Positions 32,439-41,235 of a DNA stretch of 64,000 bases are shown here, piece after piece. The position numbers and the translations under genes are program-made. Numbering within the stretch: the first letter of the stretch is position 1; each line of letters opens with the position of its first letter. A model generated the notes under the pieces. The model had not been told where the DNA came from and did no database searches. It saw only the letters and a list, made by a program, of their open reading frames with translations. Origin of the DNA: Bacillus cereus ATCC 14579 (GTDB taxonomy: Bacteria > Bacillota > Bacilli > Bacillales > Bacillaceae_G); assembly GCF_000007825.1 (NCBI RefSeq), contig NC_004722.1:421501-485500 (forward strand), in the 5' to 3' direction.

Positions 32439-33565
32439 TATAATGTAATGTTTGCTGTTTTTGATAAGAAATCTTCTGTCGGATAGTAGCTGTTTTTTAC
32501 AAGAACATTTGGTCCAAGACATTTTACTGCAGGACAGTGGCAGCTTAATGATTTTGCTGTTTTTGAAGTGCTCCATTTTTCATACGCTTCTTGTAATGTG
32601 TTTGTTTGTATGTTTCCTAGAAGTGGAACATCACCAAAGTCCGTCACAATAATATTTCCATCGAAAATATTTACATTTAAACGAGACCGGCCATCTGGAT
32701 CATTACGAACAGTTACATTTTTGCTCTCTTGCAATTTTTTAAATGTAGCTATGTCTTTTTCGTCATCGCTACAAGCATAGAAAGGTAACGTTCCAAATAA
32801 CATCCATACATTTTCATCACGAATTTCTAGTAAATGCTCAATCGCATCACGAATTTCAGCTTTTGTTAAAATCTCTAGATTACTCGCGAAGTCACTTGGA
32901 TACATTGGATGAACTTCATGACGTTTACAGCCCATCTCTTCGACGATTTGGCGGTGAATATGTTCAATATGTGGTAGAGTTCTTTTGTTTAGCATTGTTT
33001 CGGCCGATACAAGTACACCTGCATCTGATAGAGCCTTACTATTTGTAATCATTCTTTCAAATAATTTTGCACGTTGTTCGTAAGTAGGCTTACGCTCCAT
33101 CATTGCAAATCCGCCTTCAACGAAGTCATCAATTGTTCCCCAGTTATGAGATATATGCAATACGTCTAAATAAGGAATAATCTGTTCGTAACGTGCTAAA
33201 TCTATAGTTAAGTTAGAGTTGATTTGAGTGCGAACGCCTCGTTCATGGGCATATTTTAAGAGTGGTGTTACATAGTTGTCGACGGATTTTTTTGAAAGCA
33301 TAGGTTCGCCGCCAGTAATACTTAAAGAACGTAAATGAGGAATCTCATCTAATCGTTTTAATAAAAGATCCATCGGAAGCGGATTTGGGTCTTTCGGCTG
33401 TAACGTGTAACCAACAGCGCAATGCTCACAGCGCATGTTGCATAACGTCGTCGTTGTAAATTCAACATTTGTTAATAGTAGTTTGCCGTACTCTTCAAGG
33501 TCCATATACGCTTCCCATGGATCGTAAGAAGGAGTAATCGGCTTCATTTTTTGTGATATCGTCAT
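32438..33565 (-). CDS. yfkAB: Radical SAM/SPASM-like protein YfkAB
   Basis: A 375-residue radical SAM enzyme. The cluster motif is LCNMRCEHCA (Cys42, Cys46, Cys49) and the SAM motif is LSITGGEPML. A C-terminal Cys group SCHCPAVKCLG may bind a second cluster, as in SPASM-type enzymes. In B. subtilis the gene was first annotated as two ORFs (yfkA, yfkB); here it is one intact frame. The substrate is unknown; no obvious peptide precursor lies beside it. AAAGGAG is eight bases before the ATG. Confidence 0.87.
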   Translation of the reverse strand: MTISQKMKPITPSYDPWEAYMDLEEYGKLLLTNVEFTTTTLCNMRCEHCAVGYTLQPKDPNPLPMDLLLKRLDEIPHLRSLSITGGEPMLSKKSVDNYVTPLLKYAHERGVRTQINSNLTIDLARYEQIIPYLDVLHISHNWGTIDDFVEGGFAMMERKPTYEQRAKLFERMITNSKALSDAGVLVSAETMLNKRTLPHIEHIHRQIVEEMGCKRHEVHPMYPSDFASNLEILTKAEIRDAIEHLLEIRDENVWMLFGTLPFYACSDDEKDIATFKKLQESKNVTVRNDPDGRSRLNVNIFDGNIIVTDFGDVPLLGNIQTNTLQEAYEKWSTSKTAKSLSCHCPAVKCLGPNVLVKNSYYPTEDFLSKTANITL

Positions 33566-33778
33566 ATGAAATACTCCTTTGACTATTGAAATAACAATTT
33601 GTCCATTCTCTATAATAGAAGAATATGTGCTTTTTATAAAGTGAAACTTTTTAGCATGGAAAGAGAGAGGGCTTACATTATAGTGGATGACTGTGACAAA
33701 ATTGATGAAATTTCATGCCCATAGCAATCGTTTTTGCGGTATAATAAAAGCAACTCGAATTAAAAGGAGAGTGCCTTC

Positions 33779-33961
33779 ATGGGAAAAGCAATTCAAGATA
33801 AAGATACACAATTAGTATATTTAAAAGAACGTTTAAATATGTTCATTGAAGTAATTGATACAATTGAACCTGAAGAAGTAGAATTAGAAGATGTAGATCG
33901 TCTTCTTGCAATGTTAGATGAATTAGAATTAAAATGTGAGCAATTTAAAAAAGACGAATAA
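33779..33961 (+). CDS. SE1561 family small protein
   Basis: A 60-residue acidic helical protein (DKDTQLVYLKERLNMFIEVI, then DTIEPEEVELEDVDRLLAML) matching the SE1561 family of Bacillales. AAAGGAGAG precedes the ATG and a strong terminator follows, so it is a monocistronic small gene. Function unknown. Confidence 0.8.
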   Translation: MGKAIQDKDTQLVYLKERLNMFIEVIDTIEPEEVELEDVDRLLAMLDELELKCEQFKKDE

Positions 33962-33967
33962 TATATT

Positions 33968-34002
33968 AAAAAGGCTACCAATTCCAATTTGGTAGCCTTT
34001 TT
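33968..34002 (+). terminator. Terminator of the SE1561-family gene
   Basis: AAAAAGGCTACCAAATTGG-type arms (GGCTACCAA / TTGGTAGCC) with a T run. Confidence 0.92.
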
Positions 34003-34167
34003 CTGTTCGGGTAATAGAAGGACGATAGAAAAAGAGGTATAATCAAGTTGTGAAAAATTTCATTTATGCTCTAATAGCGTGAAACAAATAAATAGCTAAA
34101 GAGCATAACAATTGAATTTTCAGCTCATAACGTTTTGGTAGCGTTCACAATTGAGGGGGAAGTAACA

Positions 34168-35688
34168 ATGGAAAAGCTTCAAGAAAGCATGTATCAACTA
34201 ATTGTTGAAACGTCAACGAACTTACCGAAAGATGTTCGTCGTGCGATTCAACAAGCGAAAGAGCGAGAAAATGCAGGGACTCGTTCTGCGATGGCACTTG
34301 GCACAATTACAAATAATATTAAAATGGCTGATGATAACATCTCGCCGATTTGCCAAGATACAGGGATGCCAACGTTTAAAATTTATACACCAGTTGGTGT
34401 GAATCAATTAAAGTTGAAGGAAGCTATCTATAATGCGCTTGAGCGGGCGACAAAAGATGGTAAACTTCGTCCCAATTCTGTTGATTCTCTTTTTGGAGAT
34501 AATAGTGGAAATAATTTAGGACCAGGTACACCGGTGATTAAGTTTGAACAATGGGAAAAAGATTATATTGATGCACGTTTAATCCTAAAAGGTGGTGGCT
34601 GTGAGAATAAAAATATTCAATATAGCTTACCGTGTGAACTAGAAGGACTTGGACGAGCTGGCCGTGATTTAGAAGGGATTCGTAAATGCCTTCTTCATGC
34701 AGTGTATCAAGCACAAGGGCAAGGATGTAGCGCTGGTGTAATTGGTGTTGGTATCGGGGGAGACCGCACATCAGGTTATGAATTGGCAAAAAATCAATTA
34801 TTCCGTACATTAGATGATGTCAATCCAGTACCAGAGTTACAACATCTTGAAGAGTACGTATTAGAAAATGCGAATAAGCTTGGCATTGGTACGATGGGAT
34901 TTGGCGGAGAAACAACTTTACTTGGTTGTAAAATTGGCGTCTATAATCGTTTGCCAGCTAGTTTCTATGTATCTGTTGCGTATAATTGCTGGGCATATCG
35001 TCGCCTTGGTGTGAAAATCCATCCTGAAACAGGAGACATTATGGATTGGCTATATCAAGAAGGTGAAGATACACTTCAGCATGAAGTACAAGAAAAAACA
35101 GAGCAACGTGAGATTGTATTACAAGCACCAATTACAGAAGAGCAAATTCGTGAACTTCGCGTTGGTGATGTTGTAACAATTAATGGCATGATGTATACAG
35201 GTCGTGACGCAATCCATAAGCATTTAATGGATAATGATTGTCCAGTAGATTTAAATGGACAAATTATTTACCACTGTGGTCCAGTTGTTGTGAAAGATGA
35301 AAATGACAATTGGCAAATTAAAGCGGCAGGTCCAACGACAAGTATTCGTGAAGAACCGTACCAAGGCGATATTATGAAGAAATTCGGTATTCGCGCTGTC
35401 ATTGGAAAAGGCGGTATGGGTGCGAAAACATTAGCGGCTTTAGAAGAACACGGCGGTGTATATTTAAACGCAATCGGTGGTGCAGCGCAATATTATGCTG
35501 AATGTATTAAAGAAGTGAAAGATGTTGATTTCTTACAATTTGGTATTCCAGAAGCAATGTGGCATTTACGTATCGACGGGTTTAAAGCAGTTGTAACGAT
35601 GGACTCGCATGGTAATAGCTTACATGCAGATGTTGATAAAACATCACTTGAAAAATTAGCTAGCTTTAAAGAGCCAGTATTTAAGTAA
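34168..35688 (+). CDS. fumA: Fumarate hydratase class I (iron-sulfur)
   Basis: A 506-residue single-chain class I fumarase interconverting fumarate and malate in the TCA cycle. The alpha part has cluster-type cysteines in SPICQDTGMPTF (Cys62), GGGCENKN and AQGQGCSAGVIG. The beta part is near the end (GKGGMGAKTLAALEEHGGVY; IGGAAQYYAECI). GAGGGGGAAGT lies before the ATG at 34168, favoured over the in-frame start at 34135. Its oxygen-labile cluster contrasts with the class II FumC used by most bacilli. Confidence 0.92.
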   Translation: MEKLQESMYQLIVETSTNLPKDVRRAIQQAKERENAGTRSAMALGTITNNIKMADDNISPICQDTGMPTFKIYTPVGVNQLKLKEAIYNALERATKDGKLRPNSVDSLFGDNSGNNLGPGTPVIKFEQWEKDYIDARLILKGGGCENKNIQYSLPCELEGLGRAGRDLEGIRKCLLHAVYQAQGQGCSAGVIGVGIGGDRTSGYELAKNQLFRTLDDVNPVPELQHLEEYVLENANKLGIGTMGFGGETTLLGCKIGVYNRLPASFYVSVAYNCWAYRRLGVKIHPETGDIMDWLYQEGEDTLQHEVQEKTEQREIVLQAPITEEQIRELRVGDVVTINGMMYTGRDAIHKHLMDNDCPVDLNGQIIYHCGPVVVKDENDNWQIKAAGPTTSIREEPYQGDIMKKFGIRAVIGKGGMGAKTLAALEEHGGVYLNAIGGAAQYYAECIKEVKDVDFLQFGIPEAMWHLRIDGFKAVVTMDSHGNSLHADVDKTSLEKLASFKEPVFK

Positions 35689-35690
35689 AT

Positions 35691-35727
35691 AAAAAATGCA
35701 TCTCGAATGATTCGAGATGCATTTTTT
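35691..35727 (+). terminator. Terminator of fumA
   Basis: AAATGCATCTCGAA pairs with TTCGAGATGCATTT, then a T run. Confidence 0.92.
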
Positions 35728-35815
35728 TGGTATATATAGAAAAACATGTTCAGCATGAAAGAATGCGTAGCAACAGAAACTACAAGTACGATTATATATG
35801 GAAAGGAGACTATTT

Positions 35816-36598
35816 ATGAAATATAAATGGTTATATATGGGTCTCATTTTTTCAATTATGATGGCACTTGTTCCAGTTTCAGCACTGGCTTATACAAATA
35901 CTCCACATAACTGGGGAATCCCGCGTCCTAAAAATGAAACAGTACCAGATGCAGGAAAGTTATATACAGATTTACTACAAAAAAATGGCGGGTTTTATTT
36001 AGGAGATACGAAGAAAAAAGATATTTATTTAACATTTGATAATGGATATGAGAATGGATACACAGGGAAAATATTAGATGTATTAAAAGAGAAAAAAGTA
36101 CCAGCAACTTTCTTTGTAACGGGGCATTACATTAAAACGCAAAAAGATTTATTGTTAAGAATGAAGGATGAAGGACACATTATTGGAAACCATTCTTGGA
36201 GTCATCCTGATTTTACAGCGGTAAATGATGAGAAACTTCGTGAAGAATTAACGAGTGTAACGGAAGAAATTAAAAAAGTAACTGGGCAAAAAGAAGTGAA
36301 ATATGTACGTCCTCCGCGCGGTGTATTTAGTGAAAGAACGTTAGCTCTTACGAAAGAAATGGGCTATTATAATGTATTTTGGTCACTTGCATTTTTGGAT
36401 TGGAAAGTGGATCAGCAAAGAGGATGGCAATATGCGCATAATAATGTTATGACGATGATTCATCCAGGATCTATTTTATTACTTCATGCAATATCAAAAG
36501 ATAATGCAGAAGCACTTGCGAAAATCATTGATGATTTGCGCGAGAAAGGGTATCATTTTAAAAGTCTAGATGACTTAGTAAAAGGCAATCAACCGTAA
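35816..36598 (+). CDS. pdaA: N-acetylmuramic acid deacetylase PdaA (delta-lactam biosynthesis)
   Basis: A 260-residue polysaccharide deacetylase with a signal peptide ending near ALA-Y26. Catalytic motifs are TFDNGYENG (Asp75, Asn76), GNHSWSHPDF (His126, His130) and RPPRG. It deacetylates N-acetylmuramic acid during spore cortex synthesis so that muramic delta-lactam can form, which germination lytic enzymes need. The TFDDG motif reads TFDNG, as is normal for PdaA. GGAAAGGAG precedes the ATG at 35816; an in-frame upstream start at 35798 is less likely. It is followed by a terminator and the AlkA-like gene. Confidence 0.92.
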   Translation: MKYKWLYMGLIFSIMMALVPVSALAYTNTPHNWGIPRPKNETVPDAGKLYTDLLQKNGGFYLGDTKKKDIYLTFDNGYENGYTGKILDVLKEKKVPATFFVTGHYIKTQKDLLLRMKDEGHIIGNHSWSHPDFTAVNDEKLREELTSVTEEIKKVTGQKEVKYVRPPRGVFSERTLALTKEMGYYNVFWSLAFLDWKVDQQRGWQYAHNNVMTMIHPGSILLLHAISKDNAEALAKIIDDLREKGYHFKSLDDLVKGNQP

Positions 36599-36621
36599 GC
36601 ATGTATGCTTACGGTTTTCTC
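36593..36621 (+). terminator. Terminator of pdaA
   Basis: CCGTAAGCAT pairs with ATGCTTACGG, followed by TTTTCT; the stop codon lies in the left arm. Confidence 0.85.
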
Positions 36622-36657
36622 ATGCTATAATGATGTGTAAAAAGGATGGGGAAACGT

Positions 36658-37521
36658 ATGTGGAGCGAACATGTTACGTTAGAGTATCCGTATCATTTTG
36701 AAGAAGTATTAAAACGTTTATCTTTTGATCCTCTTAACGTCATTCAATTAGATGAGAAAGTTATTTATATCCCGCTTTGTATAGACGAGGAACAGGTTGT
36801 TGTTCGCTTACAAGGGATTGGTACTGTTCAAAATCCACAGTTTTGGATTTCTAGTCAGACAGGAGATCCAGAGAAAGTCATGAAACGAATGAGGGCCATT
36901 TTTCATTGGAATGAACCGTTTCAAGATATACAAAATCATTTTTTAAACACATCATTACGTCCACTATTTGAAACATATGCTTATACTCCAATTATTTTAG
37001 AATTTGATTATTTTGCTTGTCTGCTTCGCTGTATCATTCACCAACAAATAAATTTGAAATTTGCTACTGTGTTAACAGAACAATTTGTGAAACGGTATGG
37101 AACAGAGAAGAACGGTGTATTCTTTTTCCCCACTCCGGAAATAGTAGCAAATATTTCAATAGAAGAATTGAGAGAGCAGAAGTTTAGTCAGCGAAAGGCT
37201 GAATATATAGTAGGATTAGGTCGAAGTATTGTCAGTGGTACATTAAATTTAGCGAGTATAGAAAATGGGACGGAAGAAGACATTTCAGCACAATTGTTGC
37301 CAATTAGGGGAATTGGTGCATGGACAGTGCAAAACTTTTTAATGTTTGGGCTTGGACGGAAAAATATGTTCCCGAAAGCGGACATTGGGATTCAGCGTGC
37401 AGTGCAAGGTATATTTCAATTAGATGATAAACCTGATGATGCATTTTTAGAAAAAGTGAAACAAGAGTGTGAACCATACTGCAGTTATGCAGCGTTATAT
37501 TTATGGAAAAGTATAGAGTAG
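36658..37521 (+). CDS. yfjP: AlkA-type DNA-3-methyladenine glycosylase (YfjP-like)
   Basis: A 287-residue HhH-GPD DNA glycosylase that removes alkylated purines. The helix-hairpin-helix is LLPIRGIGAWTVQNFLMFGL and the catalytic aspartate follows in KADIGIQRAV. An N-terminal AlkA-like domain precedes it. The in-frame ATG at 36646 overlaps the purine-rich ribosome-binding region, so ATG 36658 is used. It lies ten bases before the rRNA methyltransferase gene, as in B. subtilis yfjP-yfjO. Confidence 0.88.
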   Translation: MWSEHVTLEYPYHFEEVLKRLSFDPLNVIQLDEKVIYIPLCIDEEQVVVRLQGIGTVQNPQFWISSQTGDPEKVMKRMRAIFHWNEPFQDIQNHFLNTSLRPLFETYAYTPIILEFDYFACLLRCIIHQQINLKFATVLTEQFVKRYGTEKNGVFFFPTPEIVANISIEELREQKFSQRKAEYIVGLGRSIVSGTLNLASIENGTEEDISAQLLPIRGIGAWTVQNFLMFGLGRKNMFPKADIGIQRAVQGIFQLDDKPDDAFLEKVKQECEPYCSYAALYLWKSIE

Positions 37522-37531
37522 AGGTGTAATA

Positions 37532-38910
37532 ATGATACAAAAGCAACATGAGAGTAAGTTGGAAGTTGGTCAAACGTTTCCTGTGACAATTAAACGTCTT
37601 GGGATTAACGGAGAAGGCGTTGGTTATTTTAAGAGACAAGTTGTTTTTATTCCAGGGGCATTACCAGGAGAAGAAGTTGTTGCAGAAACAACGAAAATTC
37701 AGCGTGGCTTCGCTGAAGCGAAAGTGAAAAAAGTTCGTAAAGCTTCACCGCATCGTGTGAAAGCACCGTGTCCAGTATATGAGGAGTGTGGCGGTTGTCA
37801 GCTGCAACATTTAGATTATAAAGAACAATTGAATCAAAAGCGTGATATCGTTGTACAAGCATTTGAGAAGTACATGAAAAATAGTATGGAAGAGAAAATT
37901 CGCCCAACGCTTGGCATGGAAAATCCATGGCATTATCGTAATAAGAGTCAATTACAAGTGGGGCGTAAAGACGAAAAGGTTATTACAGGGCTGTATAAAC
38001 AAAACTCACATCAGTTAATTGATATCGCTCACTGTATGATTCAACATAAAGCAACGAATGAAGCGACAAAAGTTGTAAGACGTATTTTAGAAAAATTAAA
38101 TGTTTCTATTTACAATGAGAAAAAACAAAAGGTTTAGTACGCACAATTGTAACACGTACTGCAGTTCAAACAGGGGAAGTACAAGTTACACTTATTACAA
38201 CAAAAGAAGAATTACCAAATAAAGAACAATTTATTGCAGAAGTACAAAAACAGATGCCAGCGGTTAAATCAATTATGCAAAATGTAAACTGGCGTAAAAC
38301 ATCTGTTATTTTTGGCGACAAAACATTTAAATTAGCTGGAAAAGAAGTCATTCAAGAAACACTTGGCGATTTATCATTTGAATTATCAGCACGTGCATTC
38401 TTCCAGTTGAATCCAGAGCAAACAGTTGTTTTGTATAATGAAGCGAAAAAAGCAGCTGCGTTAACAGGAAACGAGAACATTGTGGATGCGTACTGTGGTG
38501 TTGGTACAATCGGTCTTTGGCTTGCAAATGATGCAGCGGAAGTACGTGGTATGGATGTAATTCCAGAAGCAATTGCAGATGCAAGAAAAAATGCAAAGCG
38601 TCACGGATTTACAAATACGAAATATGAAGCAGGTAAAGCTGAACAATGGTTACCGAAATGGGTAAAAGAAGGATGGCGTCCAGATGTAATTGTTGTCGAC
38701 CCACCACGTACAGGTTGCGATGATAAATTACTGGAAACAATTTTAAAAGTGAAGCCGAAACAAGTTGTGTACGTGTCTTGTAATCCTTCTTCATTAGCAC
38801 GTGATGTACAAGCATTAATGAAGAGCTATGAAGTGGAGTATGTGCAACCAGTTGATATGTTCCCGCATACTGCGCATGTTGAGAATGTACTTAGATTAAA
38901 TTTGAAATAA
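37532..38910 (+). pseudogene. 23S rRNA (uracil-5)-methyltransferase, frameshifted
   Basis: Two frames together make a 459-residue RlmCD/YfjO-type RNA uracil-C5 methyltransferase. The first part (37532-38137) holds the TRAM domain and the iron-sulfur motif CPVYEECGGCQLQHLDY. The second (to 38910) holds the SAM-binding VDAYCGVGTIGLW and catalytic YVSCNPSSLARD. They are joined by a -1 shift at 38127-38132: one more A in the AAAA run before GGTTTA restores the continuous reading KQKGLVRT. The rest is intact, so either the mutation is recent or the base was lost in sequencing. Ribosomal slippage on the A-rich stretch is possible but less likely. Confidence 0.85.
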
Positions 38911-38918
38911 AAAGGATT

Positions 38919-38956
38919 AAAAATGTTGATGTGGTTAACTACATCAACATTTTTTG
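38919..38956 (+). terminator. Terminator of the rRNA methyltransferase gene
   Basis: AAATGTTGATGT pairs with ACATCAACATTT, then Ts. Confidence 0.9.
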
Positions 38957-39158
38957 TTATGTTAGTAGATAAATCACGTTACGTAATCAATATCCATACT
39001 TTCTGTATGGATTATATGAAATTATTTGCTGCACTCAAAAAAAATTTGTAAAAATATACAGTGTTCAGATTGTATAGACCACTCTGTATTAATAAATTAC
39101 AATATGGATGTAACATAGCAAATTTGCTATAGAAAATAAGCTAAAAGGGAGAAGATTT

Positions 39159-40052
39159 ATGAAAAAATGGTTGGCATTATTTGTTTTTGGGATGGTTTCT
39201 TTATTTGCAACTTCTGCACATGCGGAATCATATGAAACAACAAAAACATTAAAAGTATATGAAAGTCGTAGTTTTAATTCGCCTGTGAAAAAAGAACTGC
39301 AGCCAGGAGAAAGGGTTTATGTTACAAATCAACATCCTAGTGGATGGTGGAAGATAAGTGGTGGATTTATCGCACCAGAGGGCGCTAAAGTAGAAATTAA
39401 TCGAACTTTTGAAGCTTTTGATTGGATTAATATGGACAGTGCGAAGTACGTATTTAGTCCTCAAACTGTTATTGCACGTGATGGTACACTAAGAGGTGAA
39501 ATTTTGATTGATACATATTTGGGGCAGAAGTGGACAAGTGTAAATGGAATGCCACAAATAATGAAGCAGAATTTTGCAGCATACAGTAGCCCTGAAGCTA
39601 AAAATCCAGATGCTTGGTTCGCTCCACAAACGGTTAATATTTTGCAGACAAAAGAAAACGGTTGGTCTTTAATTAATACGTATTTAGGGCCAAAGTGGAT
39701 TGTTCGTTATCCACACGTGGAACATATTAATCGTGATTTTTATGCATACAATGAACCTAAGTACATGCATCATGGTGTGAAATTCTCAGCCCAATCTGTA
39801 AGAGTACTTCAACAAGGAGAAAATGGTTGGAAGAAAATTAAGGCTGAGGTTGGAGAAAAATGGATTGCGCCACAAGGGTCTTATTACCATGTCCCAAATG
39901 TGTTTACAGCATTTGATCAACCTTTCGGTAGAGCAATCGGCACTTTTGCACCACAAACGGTATTTGTAGTTGAAGAATCTACAACATCATTTGGTTGGTT
40001 AAAAATTAGAACATACTTAGGAGATTCCTGGATTCGAACGAATCGTAATTAG
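39159..40052 (+). CDS. Secreted protein with SH3-like (GW-type) repeats
   Basis: A 297-residue protein with a signal peptide (MKKWLALFVFGMVSLFATSA). The mature part consists of about four repeats of roughly 60 residues. Each has an FxAY/FxAF start, an APQTV or SAQSV centre and a W-x-x-I-x-T-YLGxKWI end (for example GWSLINTYLGPKWI). This resembles GW/SH3b cell-wall-binding modules. No enzymatic domain is present, so it is probably a wall-associated binding protein. GGGAGAAG precedes the ATG. It is flanked by terminators and transcribed alone. Confidence 0.75.
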   Translation: MKKWLALFVFGMVSLFATSAHAESYETTKTLKVYESRSFNSPVKKELQPGERVYVTNQHPSGWWKISGGFIAPEGAKVEINRTFEAFDWINMDSAKYVFSPQTVIARDGTLRGEILIDTYLGQKWTSVNGMPQIMKQNFAAYSSPEAKNPDAWFAPQTVNILQTKENGWSLINTYLGPKWIVRYPHVEHINRDFYAYNEPKYMHHGVKFSAQSVRVLQQGENGWKKIKAEVGEKWIAPQGSYYHVPNVFTAFDQPFGRAIGTFAPQTVFVVEESTTSFGWLKIRTYLGDSWIRTNRN

Positions 40053-40102
40053 TAAATAGATTACTTTATTCCTTTTAGAATGAAGTAACAATATGTTATA
40101 GT

Positions 40103-40141
40103 TCCCTCATATGGAAAAGCTGTATGAGGGATTATATTTTT
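40103..40141 (+). terminator. Terminator before truA2
   Basis: TCCCTCATA pairs with TATGAGGGA, followed by an AT-rich tail ending TTTTT. Confidence 0.8.
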
Positions 40142-40166
40142 AGGTCAATAAGACAAGGAGAATACG

Positions 40167-40904
40167 ATGCATAATTATAAATTAACGATTCAGTACGACG
40201 GCGCACGTTTTAAAGGATGGCAACGTCTCGGTAATAACGATAATACAATTCAAGGAAAAATCGAAAGTGTCATATCTGAAATGGTCGGAAAAGAAATTGA
40301 AATTATCGGTTGTAGTAGAACAGACGCTGGTGTACATGCTTTGAATCAAGTTGCTAACTTTCAAAGTGATGAGAAGTTAGTGGAACATAAAGTGAAAAAA
40401 TATTTAAATCAATATTTACCTAACGATATTAGCATTACGAATGTGGAAGAAGTACATGATCGTTTCCATGCTCGTTACAATTCTAAAGCAAAAACATATC
40501 TGTATAAAATTTGGAATGAAGAGCATACAAATCCATTTATGCGTAAATACAGCATGCATGTGAATAAAAAATTAAATGTGAAAAGCATGAAAGCAGCTGC
40601 AAAACATTTAGTTGGTTCACATGACTTTACTGCTTTTTCAAATGCGAAATCAAAGAAAAAATCTATGGTTCGAGAAGTATATACACTTGATGTGATGGAA
40701 GAGGCAGGGTTTGTACAAATTAGAGTAAGTGGTAACGGCTTCCTTCATAATATGGTAAGAAAAATTGTCGGGGCATTAATTGAAGTTGGATTAGGACAAT
40801 TAGATGCTGAAGCAATTCCAAACATTTTAGAGGAAAAGCAGCGCAATCAAATTAATTGTCTTGCTGAGGCAAGTGGGTTGTATTTAGAGAATGTTGAGTT
40901 TTAA
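40167..40904 (+). CDS. truA: tRNA pseudouridine(38-40) synthase, TruA type
   Basis: A 245-residue TruA enzyme. The catalytic Asp53 lies in CSRTDAGVHALNQ. Other hallmarks are TIQYDGARFKGWQ, ARYNSKAKTYLYKI and the C-terminal GNGFLHNMVRKIVGALIEVG. It isomerises uridines in the tRNA anticodon arm. It stands apart from the ribosomal-protein cluster where the main truA of bacilli lies, so it is probably the second copy (truA2) found in B. cereus-group genomes. AAGGAG precedes the ATG. Confidence 0.92.
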   Translation: MHNYKLTIQYDGARFKGWQRLGNNDNTIQGKIESVISEMVGKEIEIIGCSRTDAGVHALNQVANFQSDEKLVEHKVKKYLNQYLPNDISITNVEEVHDRFHARYNSKAKTYLYKIWNEEHTNPFMRKYSMHVNKKLNVKSMKAAAKHLVGSHDFTAFSNAKSKKKSMVREVYTLDVMEEAGFVQIRVSGNGFLHNMVRKIVGALIEVGLGQLDAEAIPNILEEKQRNQINCLAEASGLYLENVEF

Positions 40905-40912
40905 TGGCAAAT

Positions 40913-40944
40913 AAAAAAATCGGGCTAAGTAGCTCGATTTTTTT
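40913..40944. terminator. Bidirectional terminator
   Basis: AAATCGGGCT pairs with AGCTCGATTT (one G-U) between convergent truA and the small membrane protein gene. Confidence 0.85.
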
Positions 40945-40948
40945 AGTA

Positions 40949-41152
40949 TTAAGAAGATTTTTCGTTTTTTATACGTATCTTCAAATTCCAAAAAGCAGCA
41001 AGCATAATAGCTGCAAAGGAGCTAAAAATTGTTCCTAATAGCTTTGCATAAGGAGAGCTGCTTACATCGGCATTAATGAATAACATCATACAGAGCATGG
41101 CAGGGAAAAAGTATAAGTATTGTAATAACTTTAATTTTTTATCATTACTCAT
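40949..41152 (-). CDS. Small two-segment membrane protein
   Basis: A 67-residue protein with two hydrophobic segments (YLYFFPAMLCMMLFINA; LLGTIFSSFAAIMLAAFW) and charged ends. GAAAGGGGC is about nine bases before the ATG. I do not recognise the family. It sits behind the RocR-like gene on the same strand, but a hairpin (41202-41222) and an inverted repeat (41173-41195) lie between them. Confidence 0.65.
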   Translation of the reverse strand: MSNDKKLKLLQYLYFFPAMLCMMLFINADVSSSPYAKLLGTIFSSFAAIMLAAFWNLKIRIKNEKSS

Positions 41153-41235
41153 ATATATAGCCCCTTTCTAGCATGTTATATGTTTATTATAACATATTTT
41201 ACCAAGTCATTTTTACACTTGGAGACATGTTTATT

